64,000 bases of DNA from Geothrix terrae (GCF_022808775.1 NZ_JAKZLA010000004.1:248001-312000), one strand, 5' to 3'. Shown: positions 8,200 through 18,098, numbered from the stretch's first letter. Notes: generated from the letters alone by a model not told the origin. Numbers and translations are program-made.

Positions 8200-8604
8200 T
8201 CAATCGCGGACCAGGTCGCGCCGGTCCACCAGGCGGAAGACCTCGCCCTTCCAGCGGACCGCCTCGGGTTCGACCTGGAGGCTGGCCGGCGCGATGCGCT
8301 CCACCTTCGCCTTGCCCCTCTCCTTCGGGTAGAGGAAGACCTGTTCGATCTCCCGGAACTCCTCCCGCCCCTCCGGAAACATCACGTACCGCACCAACCA
8401 CTGGGCCTCGCCCGCATAGACCTCGTAGCCGTAGTGGCGGCAATCCGGGTCGGCCAGGGCGTGCGAGTCCAGCCGCACCCAATCCGGGGGCGCGGGTTCC
8501 CCTCGGTACGCGGGGATGGTCCCGGAGAGGTGGACCCCGGCCGGCTCCAGGGGCGGAGCGGCCTGCGCGGAAGCCAGGAGGCAGGTCAGGAGGAGCTCGA
8601 GCAT
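8200..8604 (-). CDS. Small exported protein of unknown function
   Basis: 134 residues with a signal peptide (MLELLLTCLLASAQA), leaving a mature domain of about 118 residues containing a charged stretch FPEGREEFREIEQVFLYPKE. I recognise no family; the alternating hydrophobic/charged pattern suggests a small beta-rich periplasmic protein. Start ATG 8604 is supported by the signal peptide and a GAGG seven bases upstream; a longer frame to 8682 has no such support. It lies between the ornithine aminotransferase and the MDR oxidoreductase, same strand, about 100 bases from the former, so co-transcription is possible. Confidence 0.65.
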   Translation of the reverse strand: MLELLLTCLLASAQAAPPLEPAGVHLSGTIPAYRGEPAPPDWVRLDSHALADPDCRHYGYEVYAGEAQWLVRYVMFPEGREEFREIEQVFLYPKERGKAKVERIAPASLQVEPEAVRWKGEVFRLVDRRDLVRD

Positions 8605-8705
8605 GGGAAGGCCTCGTCGAGGGATGTGAAATTCCCGTCTCAGAGGCCTATTTTCCCATTTCCCCGGGACCATGTCAGTCACGGGGGTGTGACTTCGGGG
8701 TCCAA

Positions 8706-9917
8706 TCAGGCCTGGAGCACGGCCTCGAGCTGGTCCACGGCCCAGTCGACCTGCTCTTTGGTGATGACGAGGGGGGGCGCCAGGCGGATGGTGTCCACGT
8801 GGGTGTCCTTGCAGAGCATGCCGCGGTCCTTGAGCAGGTAGCAGTACTTGCGGGCGCCGCCGGCCTCGGGCTTGAGCTGCACGCCGGCCCAGAGGCCGAT
8901 GACGCGGACCTCCTTGAGCTTGTCGGTCTTCATGCCCTTGAGGCGGGCCTCCAGGTGCCTGCCCAGCTCGGCGGTCTTCTCCACCAGCTTCTCGTCCACG
9001 AGGACATCGAGGGCGGCGCTGGCCACGGCGCAGGCGAGCGGGTTGCCGCCGTAGGTGCTGCCGTGGATGCCGGGGGTGAAGACGTCCATCACCTCGTCGT
9101 TGGCCAGGAAGGCGCTCACGGGGTAGTAGCCGCCGCTGAGGGCCTTGCCGATGGTGACGCCGTCGGGGCGGATGCCCTCGTGCTCGAAGGCGAAGAGCCT
9201 GCCCGTTCGGCCCAGGCCGGACTGGATTTCGTCCAGCACCAGGAGGAGATTGTTCTGGTCCGCGACCTCACGCAGGCCCTTGAGGAAGCCCTTGGGCGGG
9301 ATGATGACGCCGCCCTCGCCCTGGATGGGCTCCATGAAGATGGCGCAGGTGTTCTTGGTCACGGCCTTCTTCACGGCCTCCAGGTCGCCGTAGGGCACGA
9401 TGACGAAGCCGGGGGTGAAGGGGCCGAAGCGGCTGGTGCTGTCGGGATCGGTGCTGAAGCCCACGATGGTGGTGGTGCGGCCGTGGAAGTTGCCGTCGGC
9501 CACGATGATCTCGGCCTTGCCGTACTCGATGCCCTTCTTGTCGTAGCCCCACTTGCGCATGGCCTTCAAGGCCGTTTCGACCGCTTCGGCGCCGCTGTTC
9601 ATCATCAGGGCCTTTTGGAAGCCGGTGAGCTTGCAGAGCTTCTCGAGCAGGGGCGGGAACTGGTCGTTTCGGAAGGCGCGGCTGGTGAGGGCCAGGGTCT
9701 TCACCTGGGCGATCATGGCCTCGCCGATCTTCGGGTGGTTGTGGCCCTGGTTCACGGCGGAGTAGGCGGCCAGGAAGTCCATGTACTTCTTGCCGTCCAC
9801 GTCCGTGAGGAAGACGCCTTCGCCCTTGGTGCAGACCACATCCAGCGGGTGGTAGTTGTGGGCGCCGAACTGGTTCTCCTGCTGGATGAGGGCTTCGGAC
9901 TTGGTGGAAGTGGCCAT
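8706..9917 (-). CDS. rocD: Ornithine--oxo-acid aminotransferase
   Basis: 403 residues, class III PLP aminotransferase. The N-terminal stretch GAHNYHPLDVVCTKGEGVFL is characteristic of ornithine aminotransferases; the PLP lysine is Lys258 in TIGKALSGG, with LVLDEIQSG (cofactor Asp) upstream. It converts L-ornithine and 2-oxoglutarate to glutamate-5-semialdehyde and glutamate, linking arginine breakdown to proline and glutamate. Length and motifs are intact. Start ATG 9917 follows a CGGAGATCCC ribosome site. No arginase or proline gene is adjacent. Cytoplasmic. Confidence 0.93.
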   Translation of the reverse strand: MATSTKSEALIQQENQFGAHNYHPLDVVCTKGEGVFLTDVDGKKYMDFLAAYSAVNQGHNHPKIGEAMIAQVKTLALTSRAFRNDQFPPLLEKLCKLTGFQKALMMNSGAEAVETALKAMRKWGYDKKGIEYGKAEIIVADGNFHGRTTTIVGFSTDPDSTSRFGPFTPGFVIVPYGDLEAVKKAVTKNTCAIFMEPIQGEGGVIIPPKGFLKGLREVADQNNLLLVLDEIQSGLGRTGRLFAFEHEGIRPDGVTIGKALSGGYYPVSAFLANDEVMDVFTPGIHGSTYGGNPLACAVASAALDVLVDEKLVEKTAELGRHLEARLKGMKTDKLKEVRVIGLWAGVQLKPEAGGARKYCYLLKDRGMLCKDTHVDTIRLAPPLVITKEQVDWAVDQLEAVLQA

Positions 9918-10144
9918 GGGATCTCCGAAAGGGGAAGGATGGGGAGGCTCTGGGGGAAAAGGCTCATTTTAGGCCCGGCGGGCCAGTCCACCAGGATTCC
10001 CCGGAAGGTCTTGACGAAGTGTCATTCCCGGAAAGATCGGCTCCTGCACCATGGACGGGAGATGGACGGGAGATCTGGCCATCACAAGAAGAGGTGAGAC
10101 AATGCCGTCTTCTATCCCTGCCGCCGCACCCCCTGGAGACTCCC

Positions 10145-10885
10145 ATGACTGAGCAGCCCTCCTCCCTGTACGGCACCCAGCCCGAGTCACCCCGACCCCA
10201 GCCACCAGGCCTGGTGGACCAGATCGCCGGCGTGTTCACGGCCCCTGTGGAGCTCTTCCAGCGCCTCAACAAGGCCCCCAGCTGGGGCTGGGCCCTGGGC
10301 GCCATCATCGTCGCCAGCCTGGTGGTGGCCGTGATCTGGGGCCTGAAGGTGGACGTGGACGAGATGCTGCGACCCATCCTGGAGCGAAACCCCCAGGTCC
10401 AGTCCGCGCAGATCGACACGATCATCGAGATGCAGAAGAAGTTCATCATGCCCTTCGGCATCCTGGGCGCCCTGTTCGGCACGCCCGCGGTGCTGGCGGT
10501 GCTGGGTCTCTTCTACTGGCTGGTGGGCAAGGCCCTGCCCCAGGATGAGAGCCCCACCTACCTCCAGGCCTTCAGCGCCGCGGTGGTGCCCGGCCTGGTG
10601 AAGCTGCCCCTCATGCTCCTCATCGCTGCGGTCTGCCTGATGCGACCCATCGGCGGCCTCACGCCCGATCGGATCGCGCCGACATCCCTGGGCTACTTCC
10701 TGCGCCCGGAGAGCCTGCGCCTCCAGGCCGCCCTCTTCAATGTGGAGCTGTTCCGGCTGGCCGAGGCGGTCCTGGCCTTCCTGGCGCTCCGCTACCTGGT
10801 CCGCATGAAGACGGCTGGCGCCCTGATCTGCGTGCTGCTGCCCCTGCTCCTCTCCCTCGGCTTCGGCTTGATGAGGGCGCAGTAG
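10145..10885 (+). CDS. Yip1-domain integral membrane protein
   Basis: 246 residues. An N-terminal cytoplasmic stretch (MTEQPSSLYGTQPESPRP) is followed by LVDQIAGVFTAPVELFQRL, the typical entry of Yip1 family proteins, and about five TM helices. Function is poorly known in bacteria; such proteins often sit beside MacAB-like exporters. Start ATG 10145 has GGAG six bases upstream. The stop codon at 10883-10885 directly abuts the start of the adaptor gene, so the two are translationally linked, and they likely form one operon with the permease at 12133. Confidence 0.78.
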   Translation: MTEQPSSLYGTQPESPRPQPPGLVDQIAGVFTAPVELFQRLNKAPSWGWALGAIIVASLVVAVIWGLKVDVDEMLRPILERNPQVQSAQIDTIIEMQKKFIMPFGILGALFGTPAVLAVLGLFYWLVGKALPQDESPTYLQAFSAAVVPGLVKLPLMLLIAAVCLMRPIGGLTPDRIAPTSLGYFLRPESLRLQAALFNVELFRLAEAVLAFLALRYLVRMKTAGALICVLLPLLLSLGFGLMRAQ

Positions 10886-12132
10886 ATGGCTTCCAGGAAC
10901 ACCAAGCTCCTCCTCAGCGGCGGCGCCGCCCTCGTGGTCCTGATCGTCCTGGGTCTCGCCTTCGGCGGCGCCCGGGACGAGGACAGCGCCTACTCCTGGG
11001 ACGCGGTGGGCCGCGGCGACATCCGCGAGACCATCAGCGCCAGCGGCGAGATCCGCGCCAAGACCCAGATCAACATCGGCACTTCCGTGGCCGGCGAGAT
11101 CAAGGCCATCCACGTGAAGGACGGCCAGGACGTGAAGGCCGGCGACCTGCTCGTGACCATCGACCAGGAGCGCTTGAAGCAGGCCATGGTCCAGGCCCAG
11201 GCCGCCGTCGAGGCCGCCCGCCAGGATGCCTCCCGCCTCGAGGCCGCCATGAAACGCTCCGTGGACAGCTTCCCCCGCTACGAAGCCCTGCGCCGGGATG
11301 GCCTCATGTCCGACGAGGACTTCCGCCAGCAGAAGCTCGCCAAGGAGAGCGCCGTGCTGTCCTACAGCAGCGCACGCGCCGCCGTGGCCCAGAGCGAGGC
11401 CAACCTGAAGGGCATGCAGGACGGCCTCTCCAAGGCCACGCTGCGCGCTCCCATCACGGGCCGAGTCACGAGCCTGAAGGCCGAGAAGGGCGAGACGGCC
11501 ATCCCCGGCATGAGCAACCTGCCCGGCGCCACGCTCATGATCATCTCCGACATGAGCGAGATGCAGGCGGAGATCAAGGTCAACGAAAGCGAAGTCGTCC
11601 GCACCAAGGTGGGGCAGACCGCCCAGGTGACGGTGGAATCGCTGCCCGGCAAGCTCTTCCAGGGCTCGGTCATCGAGGTGGCCACGGGCACCGAGAAGAC
11701 GGGCACCGACGCCAACCTCTACAAGGTGAAAGTGGTGCTCCAGGGCCATCGGGAGGATCTGGACAACCTGCGGCCCGGCATGAGCGCCCGCGCCGTCATC
11801 CTCACCCACGAGGTCAAGGGCGCCCTGCGCGTGCCCCTCCAGGCCGTGCTGGAGCGCGAAGGCAGCCTGGAGGAGGCCCAGAAGCAGGGCCTTCTGGCCC
11901 CGGCTTCGCGCAACATCGTGATGGTCTTCCGGAGCGGCAAGGCTGAGGAGCGCACCGTGCAGGTGGGCATCGCCAACACCCAGTTCTTCGAGCTGAAGGA
12001 GGGCCTGGCCGAGGGCGACAAGGTGCTCACGGGCCCCATCCGCAAGCTGAAGGAGCTGAAGGACAAGGCCTCCGTGAACCTGCGAGTCAGGTCCGACAGC
12101 GAGCTGGCCCGGACCAAGGACGTGAAGAAGTA

Positions 12133-12133
<1 letters not shown>
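10886..12133 (+). CDS. MacA-like periplasmic adaptor (membrane fusion protein)
   Basis: 415 residues: N-terminal anchor (residues 8-27), biotinyl/lipoyl half-motifs (GTSVAGEIKAIHVKDGQDVKAG and LRAPITGRVTSLKAEKGE) flanking a coiled-coil hairpin (about residues 100-170), then beta-barrel and membrane-proximal domains. Adaptors of this kind connect an inner-membrane ABC permease to an outer-membrane channel for export. It starts on the base after the upstream stop and its TAA overlaps the permease ATG by one base. The ATPase normally found between adaptor and permease genes is absent, and no TolC-like gene is nearby. Confidence 0.9.
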
Positions 12134-13356
<1,223 letters not shown>

Positions 13357-13401
13357 CTCCGCACCTCTGGATCCCTCGGCTTCGCCGACAACCCCCAGAT
13401 C

Positions 13402-13423
13402 GGACACGCCCCCGGGCGTGTCC
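13402..13423. terminator. Perfect hairpin after the permease operon
   Basis: 10-bp perfect inverted repeat GGACACGCCC/GGGCGTGTCC with a two-base centre, 46 bases after the permease stop. No T-tract follows. It may end the adaptor/permease operon or be part of the decayed sequence up to 13485. Confidence 0.4.
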
Positions 13424-13458
13424 TCCCGTTCGGCTTTGCCTGGCGGATGGAGCCCCGT

Positions 13459-13485
13459 CCCATCGAGGCGCTTCGCTACGAGTGA
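13459..13485 (+). pseudogene. Remnant of a second MacB permease C-terminus
   Basis: 27 bases reading PIEALRYE-stop, identical at 24 of 27 positions to the real permease end at 13330-13356. Upstream in the same frame, VLPFGFAWRMEPR loosely mirrors LLFGLYPAAKASKLD. This looks like the tail of a tandem permease paralog of which almost nothing else remains; a small local duplication is the alternative. Confidence 0.45.
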
Positions 13486-13497
13486 CCGCTCCTCAGA

Positions 13498-13503
13498 TAG
13501 ACT
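13498..13503 (+). promoter_or_regulatory. Candidate -10 box (TAGACT) for the AtuA-family gene
   Basis: AGATAGACTGG 27 bases before ATG 13531 matches the window's recurrent TANNCT-GG box. The gene has a normal leader with GGAG. No -35 consensus is visible. Confidence 0.35.
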
Positions 13504-13530
13504 GGTCATCCGTCTCGATCGGAGTTGAAT

Positions 13531-14889
13531 ATGTCGAAGGTTGTGCGCATCGCCAACGGGCAGGGTTTCTGGGGGGATAGCATCGATGCCCCCGTGCGGC
13601 TGGTGGAGGCCGGCCACATCGACTACCTCACGCTCGACTACCTCGCGGAAGTGACGCTCTCCATCATGCAGAAGCAGCGGCGGAAGGACCCGCAGCTGGG
13701 CTACGCCACGGACTTCGTGGACCTCATGAAGCGGGTGCTTCCCCAGCTAAAGGCCAAGGGCATCCGCGTGGTGGCGAACGCCGGAGGCGTGAACCCCGAG
13801 GCCTGCCGCACGGCCGTGCTGGAGGTGGCGCGGAAGCTGGGCGTGAAGGGCGTCAAGATCGCCACGGTGACCGGCGACGACGTGCTGGCCCGGCTGCCCG
13901 AGTTCAAGGAGAAGGGGCTGAAGCTGGCCAACATGGACACGGGCGAGGGGCTCTTCGACGCGCCCCGGGAGATCCTCAGCGCCAATGTCTACCTCCAGAC
14001 CCAGGCCATGGTGGAGGCCCTCGACACCGGTGCGGACATCGTGCTCACGGGCCGCTGCACGGACCCCGGCCTCACCCTGGCGCCCCTCATCCATGAGTTC
14101 AAGTGGGCCGCCGACGACTGGAACCGGCTCGCCGCGGGCACCGTGGCCGGCCACATCCTGGAGTGCGGGGCCCAGAGCACCGGCGGCAACTTCACCCGCT
14201 GGTGGGAGGTGCCCGAGCTCTGGAACGTGGGCTACCCCATCGCTGAAGTATCGGAGGACGGCACCTTCGTCATCACCAAGCACGCGGGCACCGGCGGCAT
14301 GGTCACCGTGGACACCGTCAGCGAGCAGCTGGTCTACGAGATGGGGGATCCCCAGAACTACATCACCCCCGACGTGGTGGCGGACTTCACCAGCATCCGC
14401 CTTGAGCAGGCCGGCCCCGACCGGGTGCGTGTCTTCGGCGTGACCGGCAAGCCCCGCACACCCTTCCTCAAGGTGAGCGGCGCCTACCTCAAGGGCTACA
14501 AGGCCTCGGGCCAGCTGACCCTGTGCGGCCCCCGCGCCCTGGAGAAGGCCCGGCTCTGCGCGGACATCGTGTGGAAGCGCCTGGAGGCGGCCGGCTTCGT
14601 CTACGAGCACACAGACGCGGAGTTCCTGGGCGCCAGCACGGTCCACGCGGGCATCGCCCCCGCCCCCGAAGAACCCGCCGAGATCGTCCTGCGCCTGAGC
14701 GTCAAAGACCCGGATCGGAAAAAAGTGGAGCGCTTCGGCCGTGAGATCGCCCCCCTGGTCACCGCCGGCCCCGCGGGCGTCACCGGCTTCGCCGGGGGCC
14801 GCCCCAAGGCCCAGGAGATCGTGGCCTACTGGCCCGCCCTGCTGCCCAGGGAGCTGGTCCAGTGGAAGGTGAGCATCGAGGCGGTCTGA
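13531..14889 (+). CDS. AtuA-family (DUF1446) acyclic-terpene-utilisation-like protein
   Basis: 452 residues. The N-terminus VRIANGQGFWGDSIDAP and the region ANAGGVNPEACRTAVLEVAR are typical of the AtuA family, named from acyclic terpene (citronellol) catabolism in Pseudomonas. The biochemical role of the family is not established, and many relatives occur in acyl-CoA or amino-acid degradation clusters instead. Here no terpene-pathway genes adjoin it. Start ATG 13531 has GGAG seven bases upstream; a TTG two codons earlier is less likely. Cytoplasmic, full length. Confidence 0.85.
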   Translation: MSKVVRIANGQGFWGDSIDAPVRLVEAGHIDYLTLDYLAEVTLSIMQKQRRKDPQLGYATDFVDLMKRVLPQLKAKGIRVVANAGGVNPEACRTAVLEVARKLGVKGVKIATVTGDDVLARLPEFKEKGLKLANMDTGEGLFDAPREILSANVYLQTQAMVEALDTGADIVLTGRCTDPGLTLAPLIHEFKWAADDWNRLAAGTVAGHILECGAQSTGGNFTRWWEVPELWNVGYPIAEVSEDGTFVITKHAGTGGMVTVDTVSEQLVYEMGDPQNYITPDVVADFTSIRLEQAGPDRVRVFGVTGKPRTPFLKVSGAYLKGYKASGQLTLCGPRALEKARLCADIVWKRLEAAGFVYEHTDAEFLGASTVHAGIAPAPEEPAEIVLRLSVKDPDRKKVERFGREIAPLVTAGPAGVTGFAGGRPKAQEIVAYWPALLPRELVQWKVSIEAV

Positions 14890-14989
14890 AGGCTCAACCG
14901 CGGGACCTCTCCCGGGGTCCATTCTCAAGCCTTCTTGCAAGTCCGTGGTTCATCGCACATCTTTGTCCCCACAGGTTCACGGAGCCGCC

Positions 14990-16189
14990 ATGCGCCCACT
15001 CCCCTCCCTCATCCTCGGGTCCCTCGGCATCCTTGCCCTGCTCGGCTGTTCAGGCTCGGACTACCATGACGGCCCCTCCTCCAGCTACCTGGTGAACGCC
15101 ATCGCCGTGGCGGACATCGACGCCAACGGACAACCCGACATCCTGGGCCTGGTCTCCACGGACCTTGGCGGCGTGGCCACCCAGGGCTATGTGTCGACCC
15201 GCCTCCAGGGGCCCGCCGGCGCCTTTGCCCTCCCCACCCGCTTCGGCGTCGGCACAGAGCCCGCCAACCTGGTGGTGACGGACGTGGATGGGGACGGCCG
15301 GCCCGATCTCGTGGTGGCCAACGCAACGGACCAGACCGTGAGCGTGCGGCTGGGGGACCCGGCCAAGCCTGGGTTCTTCCTGCCCGCCGTCCTGCTGTCC
15401 ACCCCGGGGCGGACCCCGCTGGACGTGGCCGTGGGCGACCTGAACGGCGACGGGAAGATGGACATCGTGGTGGCGGCCAGCGGCGCCAATAACGTCATGG
15501 TTTTCCTTCAGGGATCCACCCCGGGGACCTTCCTCGCCCCCGTCACGTTCCCCGTGGGCGGCGATCCCCAGGCGGTCACCGTGGCGGATCTGGATGGCGA
15601 CGGCCAGCCGGATATCGCCGTGGCCACCACCGCGAACACCGTGTCGGTCCTATGCAAGATCCTGTTCTCCCCGACCCTCGTCGCCCAGAGCGCCGTGGAC
15701 TACGCCACCGGCGTCCAGCCCGTGGCCATCAAGGCCGCGGACCTCAACGGCGACGGCAAGCTGGACCTGCTCACCACCAACTACGGCGCCACCCTCAGCC
15801 CCGGCACCCAGGGCCTGAGCGTCCTCCTGCAGGGAGCGACGGCCGGCACCTTCCAGGCGCCCGTCCACTACGCCACCGGCTACCGCTCCACCGCCCTGGT
15901 GGTGGGGGATCTCAACGGCGACGGCAAGCTGGACGTGGCCGTGGCGAATTCCGGCCTGCCCGGCGACCCCGGCAGCGTGTCCGTGCTCCTCCAGGATCCC
16001 ACCACCCCCGGCGCCCTCCTGACACCCACGAGCTACCGGGGCGCATGGGGCCCCATGGGCGTGGCCCTCGGCGACATGAACGGGGATGGCCTCCCGGACC
16101 TGGTGCTGGCGGACGGTGACATCGTGGTGCGCTTCAACAACCCGGCCGCTCCCGGGACCTTCGGTCCCCCCCAGTTCTTCTACAACTGA
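14990..16189 (+). CDS. FG-GAP/VCBS-repeat lipoprotein
   Basis: 399 residues. A lipoprotein signal peptide ends in the lipobox LALLGC, so the protein should be lipid-anchored. The mature part is built of seven repeats carrying calcium-binding-like DxDGDGxPD or DLNGDGKxD loops at roughly 50-60 residue spacing (for example DVDGDGRPDLVVAN and DLNGDGKLDVAVAN), consistent with a seven-bladed integrin-like beta-propeller. Such proteins act in surface binding or adhesion; the ligand is unknown. Start ATG 14990 has GGAG seven bases upstream. A strong hairpin terminator begins within its stop codon. Confidence 0.88.
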   Translation: MRPLPSLILGSLGILALLGCSGSDYHDGPSSSYLVNAIAVADIDANGQPDILGLVSTDLGGVATQGYVSTRLQGPAGAFALPTRFGVGTEPANLVVTDVDGDGRPDLVVANATDQTVSVRLGDPAKPGFFLPAVLLSTPGRTPLDVAVGDLNGDGKMDIVVAASGANNVMVFLQGSTPGTFLAPVTFPVGGDPQAVTVADLDGDGQPDIAVATTANTVSVLCKILFSPTLVAQSAVDYATGVQPVAIKAADLNGDGKLDLLTTNYGATLSPGTQGLSVLLQGATAGTFQAPVHYATGYRSTALVVGDLNGDGKLDVAVANSGLPGDPGSVSVLLQDPTTPGALLTPTSYRGAWGPMGVALGDMNGDGLPDLVLADGDIVVRFNNPAAPGTFGPPQFFYN

Positions 16190-16226
16190 CACGAAGAGGC
16201 CCCGGAAACCGGGGCCTTTTCGTGTC
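16188..16226. terminator. Long hairpin terminator after the FG-GAP gene
   Basis: 18-bp stem with one G/T wobble and an AAA loop (core GGCCCCGG-AAA-CCGGGGCC), starting in the stop codon of the FG-GAP gene. A TTTT run sits in the descending arm. It lies between convergent genes and could stop transcription from both sides. Confidence 0.75.
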
Positions 16227-16237
16227 GTATAGGAAAA

Positions 16238-16339
16238 GCGTAGGCCCAGCTTTGCCGGGCCTACGCGGGGGACCGGGGGTGTGCGCGCCAGCGCGGCCTC
16301 AGATCCTCGCAACGCGCGCGTTGCGAGGGAAACCCCCGG
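16238..16339. repeat. Cluster of palindromes between convergent genes
   Basis: Three structures follow the terminator. 16238-16266 is a 10-bp perfect stem (GCGTAGGCCC/GGGCCTACGC) with a nine-base loop. 16273-16280 and 16332-16339 pair as CCGGGGGT/ACCCCCGG. Enclosed by this pair, 16305-16328 is a 24-base perfect palindrome (half-site CCTCGCAACGCG). No coding potential is apparent. This could be an Hsp20-side terminator, a structured RNA end or a protein-binding site. Confidence 0.55.
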
Positions 16340-16345
16340 ACAGCA

Positions 16346-16807
16346 TCAGCCCAGGTGGACGCTGATCTTGCGCGGCCGCACCTCGGGCCGCTTGGGCACC
16401 ATGAGGGTGAGCACGCCGTTGCGGAGCTCGGCCACCACCTTCTCGCCCTCCACATCCTCGGGAAGGGTGAACGTGCGGCTGAAGCGGCCGTGGCTGCGCT
16501 CGGCGAGATGGATGCGCTCGCCCTCCTTCACGGCCTCCTCCTCGCGCTTGCCCGCGACGGTGAGGCGGGTGCCTTCGAGGCTGATCTCCAGATCCGCCTC
16601 AAGGATGCCGGGCAAGTCCGCCCTGAATTGGTAGGCATCCGGCGTTTCCTTCACGTCGAAGCTCGGCATGAAAGCGGCTGTCGGGGCGCCGAGGTCGTAG
16701 TCCCGGAGCGGGTCCCAGCGCATGAAGTCGCGCATGAAGCGGAAGGGTTCCAAAGTGGCGGCCGTGGCGGGCAGCGCCTGGGGGTTGCGGGTGCGAAGGA
16801 TGGTCAT
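16346..16807 (-). CDS. Hsp20/alpha-crystallin small heat-shock protein
   Basis: 153 residues. After an N-terminal arm (FRFMRDFMRWDPLRDYD) comes the alpha-crystallin domain (about residues 45-140): AFMPSFDVKETPDAYQFRADLPGI, GTRLTVAGKREEE, and the conserved LRNGVLTLMVPK. A short C-terminal tail follows. It is an ATP-independent holdase that keeps unfolding proteins soluble. Start ATG 16807 is fixed by AGGAGG five bases upstream. A sigma70-like promoter lies at 16885-16912. The divergent neighbour is a DegP-like protease, so the pair looks like a protein-quality-control locus. Confidence 0.93.
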   Translation of the reverse strand: MTILRTRNPQALPATAATLEPFRFMRDFMRWDPLRDYDLGAPTAAFMPSFDVKETPDAYQFRADLPGILEADLEISLEGTRLTVAGKREEEAVKEGERIHLAERSHGRFSRTFTLPEDVEGEKVVAELRNGVLTLMVPKRPEVRPRKISVHLG

Positions 16808-16884
16808 GAGTTCCTCCTGTGTGAATGAGGGCCCCGTACATCCATGCGCCTGAGACGCAGGCCATGATGACGTTCCCGAATAAA

Positions 16885-16912
16885 ATCTTAGTGCATTCAA
16901 GTCATGTGTCAA
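16885..16912 (-). promoter_or_regulatory. Sigma70-like promoter of hsp20
   Basis: TTGACA (16912-16907), 16-base spacer, TAAGAT (16890-16885) on the minus strand, about 78 bases before the Hsp20 start in a locally AT-rich stretch. Directly repeated CTTGACA/CTTGAAT half-sites overlap it. These are not in the inverted arrangement of an HspR (HAIR) site, so specific heat-shock control is not shown. Confidence 0.6.
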
Positions 16913-16954
16913 GGCCTGGCTTCACGAAAAACATAACTATTCGATTGCATGGGG

Positions 16955-16982
16955 TTGACCTATCTCCAGAAACGGATAGATT
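16955..16982 (+). promoter_or_regulatory. Sigma70-like promoter of the DegP-like protease
   Basis: TTGACC (16955-16960), 16-base spacer, TAGATT (16977-16982), ending 21 bases before ATG 17004. It is divergent from the hsp20 promoter, with 42 bases between the two -35 elements, so one regulator could act on both. Confidence 0.5.
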
Positions 16983-17003
16983 GGGGTCCGCCCTGGAGGT
17001 CCC

Positions 17004-18098
17004 ATGCGTCGGAACGTCCTCATCCTCGGCCTGTTGTCCGCGGGCCTCCTCGCCGGCTGGTGCAGCCACGCCCTCACACCCAGCCTCGCCAGGCCCCGGT
17101 CCGTGGAGGCCCGGGGGGCCCTCTACGAGTGGGAGAAGATCCAGGTCCAGCGGTTCAAGGAGGCGGCGCCCAGCGTGGTCTACATCACCACCACCGAAGA
17201 GCGGGCCCGGGACTTCTTCGGGCTCGATGTGGTGGAGGTTCCCGCGGGATCCGGCACGGGCTTCATCTGGGATGCCGAAGGACACATGGTGACGAACTTC
17301 CACGTGATCCAGGGCGCGACCCGGGCCTTCATCACCCTCTCCGATGGCAGCCGCCACGAGGCCGCCTACGTGGGGGGCGCCCCGGACAAGGACCTGGCCG
17401 TCCTCCTCATGACGAAGACCCCACCCAAGCTGCGGCCCATCCCCCTGGGCACCAGCGCGGACCTGCAGGTGGGCCAGGCCGTCCTGGCCATCGGCAACCC
17501 CTTCGGGTTGGACCAGACGTTGACCACCGGCGTGGTCTCCGCCCTTGGCCGCGAGATCCAGAGCGTCACCCAGCGCCGCATCTCCGGCGTCATCCAGACC
17601 GACGCCGCCATCAACCCCGGCAACAGCGGCGGCCCCCTGCTGGACAGCGCGGGCCGGCTCGTGGGCGTGAACACGGCCATCCAGAGCCCCAGCGGGGCCA
17701 GCGCCGGCATCGGCTTCGCCGTGCCCGTGGACACCGTGAACCGCGTCGTCCCCCAGCTCATCGCCCGCGGGAAGCTGGAGCGGCCGGACCTGGGCTTCGA
17801 GCCTGTGGCGCCCCGCCTGGTGGAGCGCGCCTTCGGCCCCCAGAGGGGCGTGATGGTGGGAAAGGTCTACCGGGGCGGGCCCGCCGCGCGGGCCGGTCTC
17901 CAGGGCGTTGGCGCCGAAGGCCGCCGCGTCGTCCCCGGCGACCTCATCCAGTCCGTGAACGGGAAGACTGTCGAGGACTGGGATTCCCTGCTGGACGCCA
18001 TCGAGGCCCTGCCCCTGGGCGGCACCGCCCAGCTGGACATCCAGCGCGAAGGTCGGCGGATGCGTGTGCCGATCCGGCTGGAGGCGGCACGGGATTAG
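17004..18098 (+). CDS. DegP/HtrA-like serine protease (S1C) with PDZ domain
   Basis: 364 residues. An N-terminal signal anchor (VLILGLLSAGLLAGW) is followed by a trypsin-like domain with a complete triad: His100 in TNFHVI, Asp130 in DKDLAVL and Ser208 in GNSGGPLLD. A single PDZ domain follows (about residues 265-360; GDLIQSVNGKTVEDWDSLLDA). It should degrade or sense misfolded proteins in the periplasm, anchored like DegS or one-PDZ HtrAs. Start ATG 17004 has GGAGG 5-6 bases upstream. Divergent from hsp20; convergent with the SRPBCC gene, with six bases between stops. Confidence 0.92.
   Translation: MRRNVLILGLLSAGLLAGWCSHALTPSLARPRSVEARGALYEWEKIQVQRFKEAAPSVVYITTTEERARDFFGLDVVEVPAGSGTGFIWDAEGHMVTNFHVIQGATRAFITLSDGSRHEAAYVGGAPDKDLAVLLMTKTPPKLRPIPLGTSADLQVGQAVLAIGNPFGLDQTLTTGVVSALGREIQSVTQRRISGVIQTDAAINPGNSGGPLLDSAGRLVGVNTAIQSPSGASAGIGFAVPVDTVNRVVPQLIARGKLERPDLGFEPVAPRLVERAFGPQRGVMVGKVYRGGPAARAGLQGVGAEGRRVVPGDLIQSVNGKTVEDWDSLLDAIEALPLGGTAQLDIQREGRRMRVPIRLEAARD

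Noticed and set aside
8640-8705. Hairpin after rocD (AGTCAC/GTGACT)
   Set aside because: Only a 6-bp stem with no T-tract; too weak to call a terminator.
10011-10039. TTGACG as -35 of a promoter for the Yip1 operon
   Set aside because: No acceptable -10 at 16-18 bases; left uncalled.
16865-16915. HspR (HAIR) or CIRCE operator upstream of hsp20
   Set aside because: The CTTGA half-sites are direct, not inverted, and no TTAGCACTC/GAGTGCTAA pair is present.
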